Shown: positions 40,405 through 51,129, numbered from the stretch's first letter. The stretch is DNA of 64,000 bases from Prorocentrum cordatum (GCA_963575745.1 CAUYUJ010015945.1:132501-196500); one strand, 5' to 3'. Program-made: numbers and translations. Notes: generated by a model not told the origin, from the letters alone.

Positions 40405-40545
40405 CCTCACCAGCGCCTCGCGGAGGTCCGCGCAGGCTGCCCGGGTCGGCGCGGCACCCCCCGCCTCCCCGGGCGAGCGAAGCGCGGCGGCATCGCCGCC
40501 GACCGGGCCGAAGAGGCGGGGCAGAGCGCCGACCCGAGGCATCCG
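40405..40545. mobile_element. FBA foldback element, truncated core (copy 8)
   Basis: 'gcggaggtccgcgcaggctg', 'ccgggtcggcgcgg' and 'gcgccgacccgaggcatccg' are FBA arms without the AT-rich termini. Confidence 0.6.
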
Positions 40546-40699
40546 AGCGTTGGGTGCTCGCTCCGGGGGCCTTCCCGGAGACACTCGCTCCACTCTCGCG
40601 TCGAAGCTGCGTCGCACGCCAGTCGATTCGGGTCGACCCCGAGTCGAAGCTGCGTCGAACGTGAGTCGAACCTGAGCCGAACTAGGAGAGCCGCGCAGA

Positions 40700-41160
40700 T
40701 CCGTCAGGTGGGCCCAGGGAAGGTCCCCCAAACGAGTACCCGACGAGCGGACCTCCGAGAGGTCATGTCCATGCCGCGGCGCACCCGCACTGGCCAGGCC
40801 GATCCGCAACTCCACGAGCGGCGGACACGCACCTCCCCCCACACCCCGCGAGGCCTGGCCAGCCCCGAGCTTCGGCGCCCGACGTCGACGACAAACCACG
40901 ACGGGGGCTCCCGACCCGAGACGAGTGCAAGAGAAAGACAGGTTCCGGGATGGAAGGAGATCGAGGAACGACGACGAGGCCGACTGCGGATGGGACGTCT
41001 CGGGCGCCGCGGCCGGTCCGGGCGCTCCAGAGCGCTCCGAGAGCGCAGTCTTCCTGGGCCCGCCTGACGGTCCCAACCCGACCGTGCCATCTCGGGCCCG
41101 GCCCCCTCCCTGCCGGAACTCTCTCGTCCCGGGTCCGCCTCGATGGCCCTGGGACCCTCG
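40700..41160. other. No recognisable feature
   Basis: GC-rich, with long open frames on both strands whose composition is Arg/Pro/Gly-dominated. No domain seen. Confidence 0.4.
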
Positions 41161-41165
41161 ATCGT

Positions 41166-41380
41166 GGGGGAACGAGCGATGACATATATAGACACAACAA
41201 CTCCGACGCCCGCGCGGATTTCTCGGATCGGCGTTGGGCCCCCCTCCCTGGCGCGCGGAGCGCGTCAGAGGCGGCGCTGGAGGCGCTGCCAGGGGGGCCC
41301 AGCGCCGCTCCGAGAAATCCGCGCAAAGCTCAGAATTATTGTGTTTATGCCATCGCTCGTTCCTCGGGGATCTTTTGACC
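41166..41380. mobile_element. FBA foldback element, copy 9
   Basis: Near-complete. Left GGGGGAACGAGCGATGACAT, then 'cccgcgcggatttctcggat', central 'ggcgcgcggagcgcgtc', right 'gctccgagaaatccgcgc', 'tgtttatgccatcgctcgtt' and CCTCGG. Confidence 0.88.
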
Positions 41381-41384
41381 CGGG

Positions 41385-41600
41385 TCAATCCAGACCCGGG
41401 TCAATCAGGCCTGCAAAATCCTGCAAGATCCTGCACCCAAACCCGGGTCAATGCGAAGCATCCTGCAGGATCCTGCAGGATCCTGCACCCAAGCCCGGGT
41501 CAATGCGACCCTGGCGCTGCAGGATCCTGCGAGATCCAGCGCTCTGGCTGACCCGCGTCTGCACTGACCCCCGTCTCGAGGCTCCCGAGTTCCCCTATAG
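41385..41600. repeat. 'cctgcaggatcctgcaagat' short repeats, copy 2
   Basis: Alternating CCTGCAGGATC and 'acccgggtcaatgcga' units. Downstream 'ccagcgctctggctgaccc' matches 16,020-16,075. Confidence 0.7.
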
Positions 41601-41703
41601 GCTCGCGGGCCCCGGGTGGCGGAACCCGGAGAGAGACGCGCCGAAGCCACACCATCTCGCGAGGGTCCGGCCCTGCGAGGTCGGGTCTTCTCGGGGTCTG
41701 GAC

Positions 41704-41861
41704 TTACCAGCCTCGAACGTATCCCTATCCCTAAGATTGACACGCCAAAAGGCGATGACAATCTTAGGGATCCGCCCTCAAAAAATAAGGGAATCCCTAA
41801 GATTGGCATCGTGATGAGGAGGTGCCCAGCATAGGGATAGGGATATGTTCCAGGCTGGTAA
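41704..41861. mobile_element. MITE with ~29-bp terminal inverted repeats
   Basis: Left TTACCAGCCTCGAACGTATC then CCTATCCCTAAG; right TAGGGATAGGGATATGTTCC then AGGCTGGTAA. About 155 bp, with a further internal inverted pair (CCTAAGATTG / CAATCTTAGG). Candidate duplication TGGA on both sides. Single copy in the window. Confidence 0.85.
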
Positions 41862-42051
41862 TGGATGGCGATCCGCATGGGGTGCCCGGGCCCCGGGGGC
41901 GGCTCGGAGCGAGAGGCAGGCCGTGCCGCCCGTGGTCTGGGCAGGTGCGGGCGCGGGCGGCTGGCGCCCCCCGAAGCATCGTCGGAGGTGATCATCGACG
42001 CGAAGGCGCGGGCGCCGGACCTGTCGGGCTCCGCCCTTGGCGGCGGGCAGA

Positions 42052-42212
42052 AGGGGGGGGGTAGGGGGAGGGGGGAAGGCTTCTCAGAAAGAAGCTGCTT
42101 CTCAGGAGGAGCCGGCCTTACATCTAAACAGAAGGCCCGCGCCTTCTAAGAAGCAGGGGTCCTTCGAAGGAGCCTTTCCCACTCCCCCGACCCCCCTCTG
42201 CGCGTGGCAAAA
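42052..42212. repeat. Inverted-repeat element with 'gcttctcagaag' stems, copy 2
   Basis: Counterpart of 13,628-13,790. Retains 'aaggcccgcgccttctaaga', 'agcaggggt.cttc' and the 'ctgcgcgtggc' border. Confidence 0.6.
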
Positions 42213-42214
42213 GG

Positions 42215-43200
42215 TGCGGTGACCCTAATGGGGGGCATGAGTTCGGTCCGCTGGTGCACAGAGCTGCCGAAAACAGATGCCGCCCAGGCCCCACCTCTCT
42301 CGTCAACTATCGGGAGCTGCTGGCGGCTGGGGGGCATCTGTTTTGTATGGTTCGGTGCAAAAGCCGGTCGAACTCACACACCCCCAGGGGCCTCCCCCCT
42401 TGTGGGATCCCGAAGCTGGAGTCCCGAGTCGGTGGCTCGAAGATGGGGTCCTGGGAGGGGATGGGGTCCCAAGGATGGCGAGCGATTCAAGGGTGGATTT
42501 ACGCTGTTTGGAACACCACTTCCTCAGGAACCCATCCCTCAGGGCCCCATTATTGCACCACCGACCAAACCTCCGACGACCTGTGTCCATTCCCGGCGGT
42601 TCTCCTCAACTTCGGCCTCTGGGCCCCTGGATCGTGCCCCAGAACCATCACACATGGATCTGGAACACAAATCCTGACATCCGACGTCGCAGAACAACTG
42701 CAACGGCGAAAAATCACAACCGGATCCCTAGACGCCGTTTTTCTGTGACATGTCTCGGGCCAGATCGATCAGGATGGTCCCGTGGCCCGAAACCGCGCGA
42801 AAACGCCTGGTGTGAAAAAGATGCATCGTCGGGATCTCAAGGGAGCTGCCCCCCAGGGGGGAGGGGTCGGGCCCTCTTCTGGGGCCGCGCCCTGGAAAAA
42901 CCGGGTCGTCGGCTGTCAAGGGTGGCGGTCGACGTGCCGCCCGAAAGGCCAGGATGGCCCCCGCGCCACCAGACAGGACCCCCTCCTGGGCCACCCCGAC
43001 TGACTGGCTGACTGGAGCCCTGTGTGTAGAAAACGCGCGGGCAAGACTGCACGTATGGCAGCCAGCAGTGAGAACAACATGCTCGAGTATACGACAGACC
43101 TGGGCTGGTAACCCCAGGCGTACAACAGGAGGGAATGGGAGGAGGGCGGAGAGGGGGGCCTACGAATGACAATTAAAGACACGCGCGTGCAATTCAAGGC
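42215..43200. other. No recognisable feature
   Basis: Moderate GC, no tandem repeat, and several open frames of 60-240 codons on both strands without recognisable domains. Confidence 0.4.
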
Positions 43201-43202
43201 GC

Positions 43203-43535
43203 GCACCTCCAGGCCACCCGAGCGACGAAAAGAAACGGGCCTTACGCAAGAAGACGCGGCGACCTTACGCCGAGGCTTATGCGGGCCGCCAGCATAGCAC
43301 ACTGGGGGAACCATAATGTAAGGATACCGCTACTCCCCAGACCTCTCCATGAGTGCGTTCTGACCAAAACTTCGAGGCGAATCCAGCCGTGGCGACGAGA
43401 GCATCCCAAGAGGCCCAAAAATGAGAAACCGAGGCAACGGTAGTGGTATCTCGTCCTCCTCCGACACCGCGTGGAGAAGAGCGCGCTCGCGGACGACCTC
43501 AAGCGGGAAGCTTACGCGCGAGTGTTGACGCAGTC
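43203..43535. repeat. Dispersed repeat K, copy 1
   Basis: 'gcgacgaaaagaaac.ggg.cttac' to 'gcgggccgccag' and, further on, 'acctcaagcgggaagcttac' match 58,205-58,380. Here an extra ~200 bp separates the two blocks. Possible remnant of a mobile-element ORF; frame could not be decided. Confidence 0.5.
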
Positions 43536-43867
43536 GCCCCCCCCGAGGCGCCCCCTCGTCCCCGCCCGCCCGAGCGAGGTTCCTCGCGTTCGGCCTGCGG
43601 GGCCCTTTTCGTGGGCGTCCAAGAGGGGCGCGTCCAAGAATATAGAGGGCAACAAAAGCCACCCCCGTAAGAACCACCCCGACAAGCGAGGCCGTTCAGC
43701 AAACGCACCCCACGAAGGAGTCGAACAGGGCAGGGCTGCTTAGGAAACGCCCAGGGCCGTTCAGTAAACGCCAATCATTATCGGGTCTGGGTGGTTGTTC
43801 CTCCCTCGAAGGAGGGGGGGGGCGCAAATCTTGGCCGGCGGCATGTGCACGGCCCATGAGGGGCCTC

Positions 43868-43985
43868 GCCATCGCTCGGACGCCCATTCCCTGTGCTTTT
43901 TTCGGTTTCGTGCGTGGCTTTTTCGCAACATGATCCTCCTGGATGGTCCTTGCCGAAAGAAAACTGCACACGTCCGAGCGATGCC
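43868..43985. mobile_element. MB inverted-repeat element, copy 1
   Basis: 118 bp. Termini GCCATCGCTCGGACG and CGTCCGAGCGATGCC are exact inverses. Internal 'cattccctg.gcttttttcggtttcgtgcgtgg' is shared with 45,970 and 47,225. Confidence 0.85.
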
Positions 43986-44089
43986 AAGGGGCTGGGGGGC
44001 CCCCGCTCGCAACCGTCGCTCACCAGACAGCGCGCGCCGCGCTCCGCGGTGCGCGGCCGTCTTCGCGCTCCCGGCGTGGCGACCCTCGG

Positions 44090-44280
44090 GTCGGGCGAAA
44101 GCGGGGGATAGCAAAGGAGGGGGTTTGAGAATCAGCTCACGTAGCTGACTTTCCCGGCGCCTCCTGGCGCCGGAGGCGGCTATGTATCGAGGGATGGGCC
44201 CCTCGGTGGGGCCGAAACCAGCTGCCTGCAGCAAATTTCGTAACCCCCCCTTTCCCAATCCCCCCCTTTCGTCCTGCACG
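44090..44280. repeat. Dispersed repeat G, copy 2
   Basis: Matches 14,330-14,530 with few differences. Confidence 0.75.
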
Positions 44281-44507
44281 AGACCCTGGAGAAAAGGTCC
44301 GCTCCAGGGCTGGACCTAGCGTTGTTTTTCGTTTTGTGTTCGATGTATTGTTCGTTTTGCTCCACCTTTTCCTCCTGCAACTCCCTGCCCAAAAAACGAA
44401 AAACAAGACACAGCCGAAGTCCAGCAAAACAGCGTTCAGGTCCAGCCCTGCACCGAGGATCCGCCGATCCTGGCTGCCCCTGGGGGAACACTGATCCACG
44501 ATCTCTC

Positions 44508-44725
44508 TCCTCCCCCTCCTCCTCCTCCCCCCTCCGCCTCCTCCTCCTCTTCCTCTCCTCCTCCTCCTTCCTCCTCCTCCTCCTCTCTTCCTCCTCTTCT
44601 CCTCCCTCCTCCTCCTCCTCCTCCTTCTCCTTCCCCATCCTCCTCCTCCTCCTCTTCTCCGTCCTCCTCCTCCTCCGCCTCCTCCTCCTCCTCCTCCTCC
44701 TCCTTCTCCTTCCTCCCCCTCCCCC
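44508..44725. repeat. CTC/TCC-rich tract
   Basis: Imperfect CTC and CTT triplets over 215 bp. A second short CTC run lies at 44,875-44,903. Confidence 0.9.
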
Positions 44726-44933
44726 TCCATAGACAGGCAGACTCCAACGCGCGAGGGCGTCAAGTGGCAAACAGCTCGGGGGGTCCACGGTTTGGGGGGA
44801 GCGGGGAGCGGGCGCGCAGGGGGCGGGAGGGGAAGGGGCCGGGCGAGGGGACCTGCACACGTGTCCACTGCTCCTGCTCCTCCTCCTCCTCCTCCTCCTC
44901 CTCGTTCTTATACTAAAACAACAAATTGAATAT

Positions 44934-44961
44934 TGCTCATGTAGAGGGACACGCCCGACTT
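44934..44961. mobile_element. MA-family MITE, solitary right end
   Basis: ATGTAGAGGGACACGCCCGA then CTTAAG. The left part has been replaced by the adjacent CTC microsatellite. Confidence 0.7.
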
Positions 44962-45089
44962 AAGACTGCTGCTTCGGGGGCGCCGCCGAGGCGCCCCCCC
45001 CTATGATCTTCGGCGCCCCCGAGGCCCGTGGTGGGAGGTCAAGATCTGGGCCTCCAGGCCCAGATCTCAATGTCCCCTCGCGGATAGGC

Positions 45090-45265
45090 GATGGAAATGA
45101 ATCGGATCGGCGGAGATCGGCAACCAGGTCGGGAGGAGTCGAACCGGCGGACATCAGCAGGCTGGTATGCCTCCAATGAGATATCGGAGCGCAAATCGGA
45201 ACCCCAAGTCGAATCGAATCGGAATCGGGAGCCGTCGAAGTCGAATCGAATCGGAGGAATCGAGA
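45090..45265. repeat. 'tcgaatcggaatcg' short repeats
   Basis: Same motif as 19,765-19,975. Confidence 0.6.
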
Positions 45266-45477
45266 CGAGCCCTGGCTTCCCCTTGACCAAACCTGGCGCG
45301 AGACTGCGTGAGCGCCTCATGCCGCTTCCGCCGCCGCGTGTATGCCGAGAGGAGGAGGCGGGTGGCGCCTCTGACTGGCGGAGGCCTGCTAACCACTTAC
45401 GCCACCGCGGACTCGCGGGTGGCGCTTCAACACGGAAGAGAGCAAGAACGAGCCTCCCGCATCATCGTGCCGAGGGC

Positions 45478-45792
45478 GCCTCTCCTCCTCCTCCTCCTCC
45501 TCCTCCTCCTTTCCTCCTCCTCCTCCTCCTCCTCCTCCTCCTCCTCCTCCTCCTCCTCCTCCTCCTCCTCCAGGTCCTGACCATGACGATGACGATGAAG
45601 ATGACGATGACATCGTCATCGTCGTCGCCATCGTCATCATCACAGCCTCCTGCATACCTGCTGAGGATGTTTCCTCTCCTCCTCCTCCTCCTCCTCCTCC
45701 TCCTCCTCCTCCTCCTCCTATTTCTCCTCCTATTTCTCCTCCTCCTCCTCCTCCTCCCACCTCCTCCTCCTCCTCCTCCTCCTCCTGTCCTC
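45478..45792. repeat. (CTC)n tracts separated by GATGAC/CATC region
   Basis: CTC triplets at 45,478-45,570 and 45,675-45,790. Between them is a short GATGAC then ATCGTC pair that forms a hairpin. Confidence 0.92.
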
Positions 45793-45916
45793 CTCCTCGG
45801 ACCTGGAGGGTCCCGGCGCCGCGTCGCCCCTGACCACACCCGGGCCCTCGGCGCGAGCCGCCATGGCCCGCGGCCGGCGGCCAGCCGCCGGGACGGCGCA
45901 GGGGGCTCGAGGAGAG

Positions 45917-46160
45917 AACGAGGGCCGGCTGCATTTAAGAATGACTCTGGGGCACAACTCTTCGGTCTGGCCATCGCTCGGACGTCCATTCCCTGAGCTT
46001 TTTTCGGTTTCGTGCGTGGATTTGTTCGCCAAATGATCAAGGATACTCCTCGATGGTCCTCGCCGAAGGAAACGTGCACACGTCCGAGCGATGCCAAGAG
46101 GAACGAGGGCCGGTTGCATGCAAGAATGACTCTGGGGCACAGCTCTTCGTCTGGGAAGTG
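45917..46160. mobile_element. MB inverted-repeat element, copy 2, with flanking 55-bp duplication
   Basis: MB termini at 45,970 and 46,096 (CCATCGCTCGGACG / CGTCCGAGCGATGCC). About 55 bp starting 'gaacgagggccggctgcat' (45,917) recur on the other side from 46,102 with a few differences, so the element lies between long direct repeats. Confidence 0.8.
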
Positions 46161-46284
46161 GCGATGCCCACTCTGAAATCTGGCCCGAAGCTCAGGACGG
46201 GCTGTCAAAGAGAGTCGGCGAATCCGAGTTCCGTCGCTCTCGAAATCTCACGTTTCCCCAAAGAGAGAAGAACAATCCATCTGC

Positions 46285-46610
46285 ATCAGCATTAACCTTC
46301 GGAAATCTGCGCGGGCCTCCTGGGTCGGCGCTGGACCCCCCCCCACCACTGAAGGGGCCCTGGGACACACAAATAAATACACGCAAATAACAGGATCCCC
46401 CATATTTTCCCACAGTTTCTGGGTTTTTGTCTTCCCCCCCACTTCCCATTTTTTCCCACATTTTCCTGGGAGTCGACGATTAATTGTGTCTGTGTGTTTC
46501 TTTCCCTCCTGAACCACGGCACGCGAAGCGCGCCGAGGGCGGCACCGGTGGCGCCGCCGGGAGGGTCCAGCGCCGCCGGGCCACCGGACCAGCACGCGCG
46601 GGCCTCCGAT
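46285..46610. mobile_element. FBA foldback element, copy 10, interrupted by repeat H
   Basis: Left FBA arm at 46,285-46,345 ('cttcggaaatctgcgcgggc', 'ggtcggcgctggac'). Right half at 46,512-46,610 ('ggtggcgccgcc', 'gcacgcgcgggcctccgat'). The ~165 bp between them is repeat H copy 2, a nested insertion. Confidence 0.75.
46352..46510. repeat. Dispersed AT-rich repeat H, copy 2 (nested)
   Basis: Close match to 14,680-14,832 over its whole length, including 'tctgggtttttgtcttcccc' and 'gacgattaattgtgtctgtg'. Confidence 0.8.
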
Positions 46611-46837
46611 GGTCTGTGCTTCCGCAGGTTTGTCGCATCGAGGGTCCAACCATCGACCTCGCCAAGCATCTACTTTCCCGAGTCTGGGGGGCGGGGAGGG
46701 GGCTCGGACTTCGCCACGTGCTCTGCACATCCCGGACCCTGCCCCCGCCGCCCAGCGAGTTGCTCGAAGCGTTGATCGGCGAGGCCGGGGCACGTGGAGG
46801 CCTGGCGTGGCCTCCGCCGTCTGCTCCATGCGTCTTG

Positions 46838-46992
46838 GGGGGAGGAGGAGGAGGAGGAGGAGGAGGAGGAGGAGGAGGAGAGGGAGGAGGAGGAGGAGGA
46901 GGAGGAGGAGGAGGAGGAGGAGGAGGAGGAGCCAGGAGGAGGCGGAGGAGGAGGAGGAGGAGGAGGAGGAGGAGGAGGAGGAGGAGGAGAAG
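46838..46992. repeat. (GGA)n tract
   Basis: About 150 bp of GGA triplets. Confidence 0.95.
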
Positions 46993-47224
46993 GACAGGAG
47001 GAGGAGGAGGAGGCCTCTGGCCGCGCGGCCTGCCGATCTGCACACCGCGGTGCGGCAGCGCTGGCCTGCGTGCTCGGGCTCGCTCCCGCGAGCGCCGCGA
47101 GCCAAGGGCCTCTCCAACGAAGTGCCGTGCTTGCGAACGGCCGCGGGGATGGGGCGATGGAGCAACGCCTGCGACGACGCCGGCGATGTCACTTCGGAGG
47201 TTTTTCTGCAGGGCGTCCTGGCTC

Positions 47225-47350
47225 GCCATCGCTCGGAAGTCCATTCCCTGTTTTTTTTTTTCGGTTTCGCGCGTGTTTTCTTCGCCAAATGATCAAGGAT
47301 GCTCCTCGATGGTCCTCGCCGAAGGAAAGTGCACACGTCCGAGCGATGTC
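47225..47350. mobile_element. MB inverted-repeat element, copy 3
   Basis: Termini GCCATCGCTCGGAAG and CGTCCGAGCGATGTC. Internal sequence over 90 percent like copy 2 by eye. Confidence 0.85.
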
Positions 47351-47419
47351 AAGCTGGGGGCTCTCGCCACAGCTGGGCGCTGCGACGTGGGCCTGGCCAG
47401 ACTGGGCCCCAGGAGAGGT

Positions 47420-47765
47420 CTGAGGTCGGGTCTTGAACGGGTGAGGGGCTCAGGGGCGGCGGGAGGAGGGGAGCGGACGGGAGGACGGGGGGTAGGGCAT
47501 GGGATTGAAGGGGGAAGTGAGGAGGGGACGGGGAGGAGGGAGGGAGAGGAGGGAGTGGAGAGAGGGAGGGGAGGAGAGGAGAGGGGAGGAGAGGGGGAGG
47601 GAAGGAAGAAGAGAGGAGGGAGGGAGGGAAGGGATGGGGAGGAGAGAGGAAGGAGGGAGGCAGAGGAGCGGAGGGAGGGAAAGGGGGAGGGTCGATCGCC
47701 CTTGGGAGGGAGGAGGGGGGCGAGGGCAAAAAGACTGGCGTGAGGGAGGGAAGGAGGGAGCAGAT
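47420..47765. repeat. Purine-rich GGGAGGGA-type low-complexity region
   Basis: Imperfect GGGA/GGAG repeats, no fixed period. Open frames here are Arg/Gly/Glu or Pro/Ser artefacts. Confidence 0.8.
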
Positions 47766-47950
47766 GAACAACAAACAGCATAACCATGCACTTTTGGAGG
47801 TCCGCGCGGATTTCCTGGATCCGCGCTGGCCCCCCTCTCAAGCGCGCGTAGCGCGCCAGGTGCGGCGCCAGAGGCGCCGCCAGGGGGTCCCAGCGCAGAT
47901 CCAAGAACTCCGCGCGGACCCCTAAAAGTGTGTTTTATGCAGCGTTTTTG
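47766..47950. mobile_element. FBA foldback element, copy 11
   Basis: Nearly full-length and regular. Left 'aacagcataaccatgcactt' then 'ttggaggtccgcgcggat', central 'gcgccagaggcgccgcc', right 'cgcgcggacccctaaaagtg' then 'tgttttatgcagcgttttt'. Confidence 0.88.
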
Positions 47951-48149
47951 ACTACGTGCCAGACCACCCCAACCCAACCCGACGACCCGAATTTGACCCG
48001 AATTTTGGGTTGGGGGGGGTACAGGTTCCATGTGTTTTCTCAGTGTTCCCCGACCCCCCCCCCAGAAATGGAGGGCAAGTTGAAGCCTTCCGGTTGGGTC
48101 GGGGTGGTTTGGTGGGTGGTGACTTTCTGGTTTTCGAGGGAAGGAAAGA

Positions 48150-48232
48150 GGGGGAGGAGGAGGAGGAGGAGGAGGAGGAGGAGGAGGAGGAGGAGGAGGA
48201 GGAGGAGGAGGAGGAGGAGGAGGAGGAGGCTC
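48150..48232. repeat. (GGA)n tract
   Basis: About 80 bp of GGA triplets. Confidence 0.95.
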
Positions 48233-48504
48233 ACTGGGGCGTCGTCGGGGCCCCCTCGGGCCACAGAGAGCAGACAGCGCCGGATGGCTGGCTGGCCGAG
48301 CCCCCGCAGTGGCGCCGCCGGCGCCAGCGGCAGCGGAGGGTGCGACTGCCTCGCGTCGTGGGGACGTGCGCGCAGGCCTCTGACACCGCGAGCATCGCTC
48401 AGCCTTGAACGATCGCGGTCCCCCGATAACGCAGATCGCTCGACCTCGGCGCAGCTGCAGTCCAGAAGTGCAGGAATCGACACACGCGTCACCGCGAACT
48501 GCTT

Positions 48505-48652
48505 GCACCGGCTCTGGGGGGCTGCCCTCCCTGGCGTGCAGATGCGTGCCAGGGGCGGCACTGGAGGCGCCGCCAGAGGGGGCCCAGCGCTGAACCAAGG
48601 AATCCGCGAGGATCTCCGAGCAAGTATGCCCGTGCTGCTTTTTCTTTTTCAG
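48505..48652. mobile_element. FBA foldback element, copy 12 (left arm lost)
   Basis: 'ccctccctggcgtgcagatg', 'ggcgccgccagagggggccc' and right arm 'gaatccgcgaggatctccga' survive. Confidence 0.65.
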
Positions 48653-48683
48653 TACCCTGAGGTCCGAGGTTGCAACCGCCGAC

Positions 48684-49894
48684 CAGCCACAACTGGGGGG
48701 GCTGTGGTCCTTACCACCCTAGGGGAACCCATCGCATCGACGATCTCTCGAGAGGGGTGTCGAAATCGATGAGAGAGCGTGATCCACCGCCGCTTTACTA
48801 TGGAAAATTGCCAACCTTTTCCTCCGGAGCCCGGGGGTCTCCCCCCCCCTCCCCTCCGAAAATCCCCCCCCCCCCTGCTGGAACCCCTCCCCACTCCCCC
48901 CCCCCCCCCCCCCCCCCCCTCTCTCCCCCGCAAAACCACCTCCCCCCCCTAACCCCATCCCCCCCCCCCCCTCCCCTTCGAAAACGGGGGGGTCACTACC
49001 AGTTCGAAACCCCTCCCTCCCCCCCCCCCCCTCCGATTCCGAAAGCTGCGACGGGTCCACTAACACCGGTTCGAACCCCACCTCCCCCCCCCCCCCTCCC
49101 CCCCCCCGCCCCCCCCTCTCCCCCCCCACCCCACGCACCGCCAGCAAACGACTCCCGGTCCCTACCACCGCTCGCATCACATCCCCCACTGTTGTTCCCA
49201 GCACCAGTGTCCTCACCACCACTGTCCCCACTGGTTCCACCACCGTCCCTATTGTCCCACCAGTGCCCCCACCACTGTCGCACTGTCCCCACTGTTCCCA
49301 CCACTGTTCCCACCACGGTTCCACTCTCCCCACTGTCTCCACGGACCCAACCACTGCCTATCCCCACTGTCCCCACCGTCCCACTGACTCCTCCGCTGTC
49401 CCACTGAGCTGTCCCACTGTTCCCACCACTGTCCCCACTGTCCCCACCACTGTCCCCACTGTACCTCTGTCCCATTGTCCCACCGCCGTCCTCGCCACCA
49501 CCTTTACCAGTGTCCCCACCACCATTGTACCCTCCACTGTCCCAGTGTTTCCACCTCTTTCCCACTGTCCCCACACCACTGTCCCCACCACCACCGTTCC
49601 CACCAGTGTCCACTGTCCCCCCTGTTCCCACCATTGTCCCCACCACTGTCCCCACCACTACCGTCCCCACCACTGTCCCACTGTCCCCCCACCGTCCCCA
49701 CCACTGTCCCGCTGTCCCCTCACCACTGTCCCCACCAACACCGTCCCCACCACTGTCCGCACCCCCACTCGGTTTTCGAGGGGGGGGAGGGGGGGGGGTT
49801 TCGAACCGGTAGTGACCCCCACCCCCTTTTCATGATGAGCTGGGGGGGGGGGGGAGGGAGGGTTCGAACCGGTAGTGACCCCCCCCCGGTTTTT

Positions 49895-49930
<36 letters not shown>

Positions 49931-50047
49931 GGGGTTCGAACCGGTAGTGACCCCCCCCGGTTTTCCGCCAGCAGCGGTAGAACACGCTCTTTCAAATCGA
50001 TGGGTCCCCCAGGGGGGTAAGGACCACAGTTCCCCCAGTTGTGGCTC
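48684..50047. mobile_element. 1.36-kb foldback element with internal minisatellite
   Basis: Left arm (from 48,684) CAGCCACAACTGGGGGGGCT then GTGGTCCTTACCACCCTAGG and CCCATCG is the inverse of the right arm ending at ~50,047. Arms extend at least 110 bp, with ACCGGTTCGAACCCC/GGGGTTCGAACCGGT blocks and long C or G runs further in. The centre is the minisatellite at 49,190-49,780. No transposase ORF. Confidence 0.8.
49190..49780. repeat. 'cactgtccccac' minisatellite
   Basis: About 590 bp of CCCCACCACTGT-type 12-bp units. Confidence 0.92.
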
Positions 50048-50049
50048 CC

Positions 50050-50880
50050 CTGAACAGCGCCAAAATCACGTCCAGAACCCTGGACCCCATCTTCCTGCAC
50101 CAATTCTCGCTCTGTGAGGGCCCAGGGGCTCAGAGCGGGCGAGGGGTGCTCTGGAGGCCGCGGGGGCCTCCCAGGAAATCCTGGTGACACCTCCTTTGAG
50201 ATCAGGCGCTGCGCAAACATGTCAACATCGCGAAAAAAATAAAGGGTCTCATGGCCCAGATCTGGGCGAAAACGCCTGTCGCGCGCGCAAACACTGCACC
50301 TCTTCCGTTGCTCAGAGAGCAGTCCTCACTGACCGGCCATATCCTGATGCCGGCCGCGGCGCAATAGATGACCGCGGATGCGCTCGCTCGTGCTTGTCGG
50401 CGGCGAGCGGGGGAGGACATAAGAAGGGGCGGGCCTTCTCAGAAGGCTCGGAAGTCCCCCGGCCTTCTGAGAAGTTGTCCAAGCCTCCCCCGAAGACAAG
50501 ACAACAAACCCTCAGAGGCGCGAGGGCTTCCGAGTAGCCCCGCCGCCTTCCGAGAAGGCATCCTCCTCCTCACCTCCCCCCCCTCGCTCGCCGCCGAGCT
50601 TTGCTCCCGCTCGCTTGTCCAGCTGCGCAACTCCCCTCCAAGGTGTCTGCGCTGCAGGCGGCGGCGTTCGGCCCCGCACGCCCGCGCCCCCTCGCCGCCC
50701 GCGGCGGCGGCACGGCGCCCGAGCCTGCCGCAGAGGAGGCCGCTCGGCCGTCGACGGGCGTCGGGCCGCCACGGCGTGCTTGCGGTGGTTGTCGTCGCCC
50801 GCGTCGGCACAAGCGGGAGGACGCGGAAGACATCGTCGACGGCACCGGGAGAACTAGGCAGGACGAGCAGGAGCAGGAGG
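50050..50880. other. No recognisable gene; one small inverted repeat
   Basis: 'gggccttctcagaaggctc' and 'ggccttctgagaag' (50,410-50,480) form stems like those at 13.63 and 42.05 kb. Otherwise GC-rich DNA without domains. Confidence 0.4.
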
Positions 50881-50887
50881 ATGAGGC

Positions 50888-50970
50888 AGGTGGAGGAGGA
50901 GGAGGAGGATGCAGGAGGAGGAGGAGGAGGAGGAGGAGGAGGAGGAGGAGGAGGAGGAGGAGGAGGATGC
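50888..50970. repeat. (GGA)n tract
   Basis: GGA triplets, flanked by GATG-rich imperfect repeats to ~51,100. Confidence 0.92.
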
Positions 50971-51129
50971 AGTGAGTGGGGGATGCAGGAGCAGGAGGGA
51001 GTAGGAGGATGCGGAGGATGAGGTATGATGAGGAGGAGGGTGGAGGATGGAAGAGGAGCATCAAGGAGGCATGGGATGATGAGGAAGAGGATGAGTCAGT
51101 TGGAAGGGAGATCAGGGAGGTGACAGGCT

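Noticed and set aside
40264-41388. 374-codon minus-strand frame overlapping the right flank of the GT8 gene
   Set aside because: It reads through MA and two FBA copies, so it is not a continuous exon, although a hidden GT8 5' exon could lie within.
46248-47743. Frames of 362 and 419 codons on opposite strands
   Set aside because: They cross an FBA element, repeat H, a GGA tract and an MB element; composition follows the repeats.
49060-49950. GGTTCGAACC motifs suggesting tRNA T-loops
   Set aside because: No acceptor or anticodon stems around them; they are repeated blocks of the 48.68-50.05 kb inverted-repeat element.
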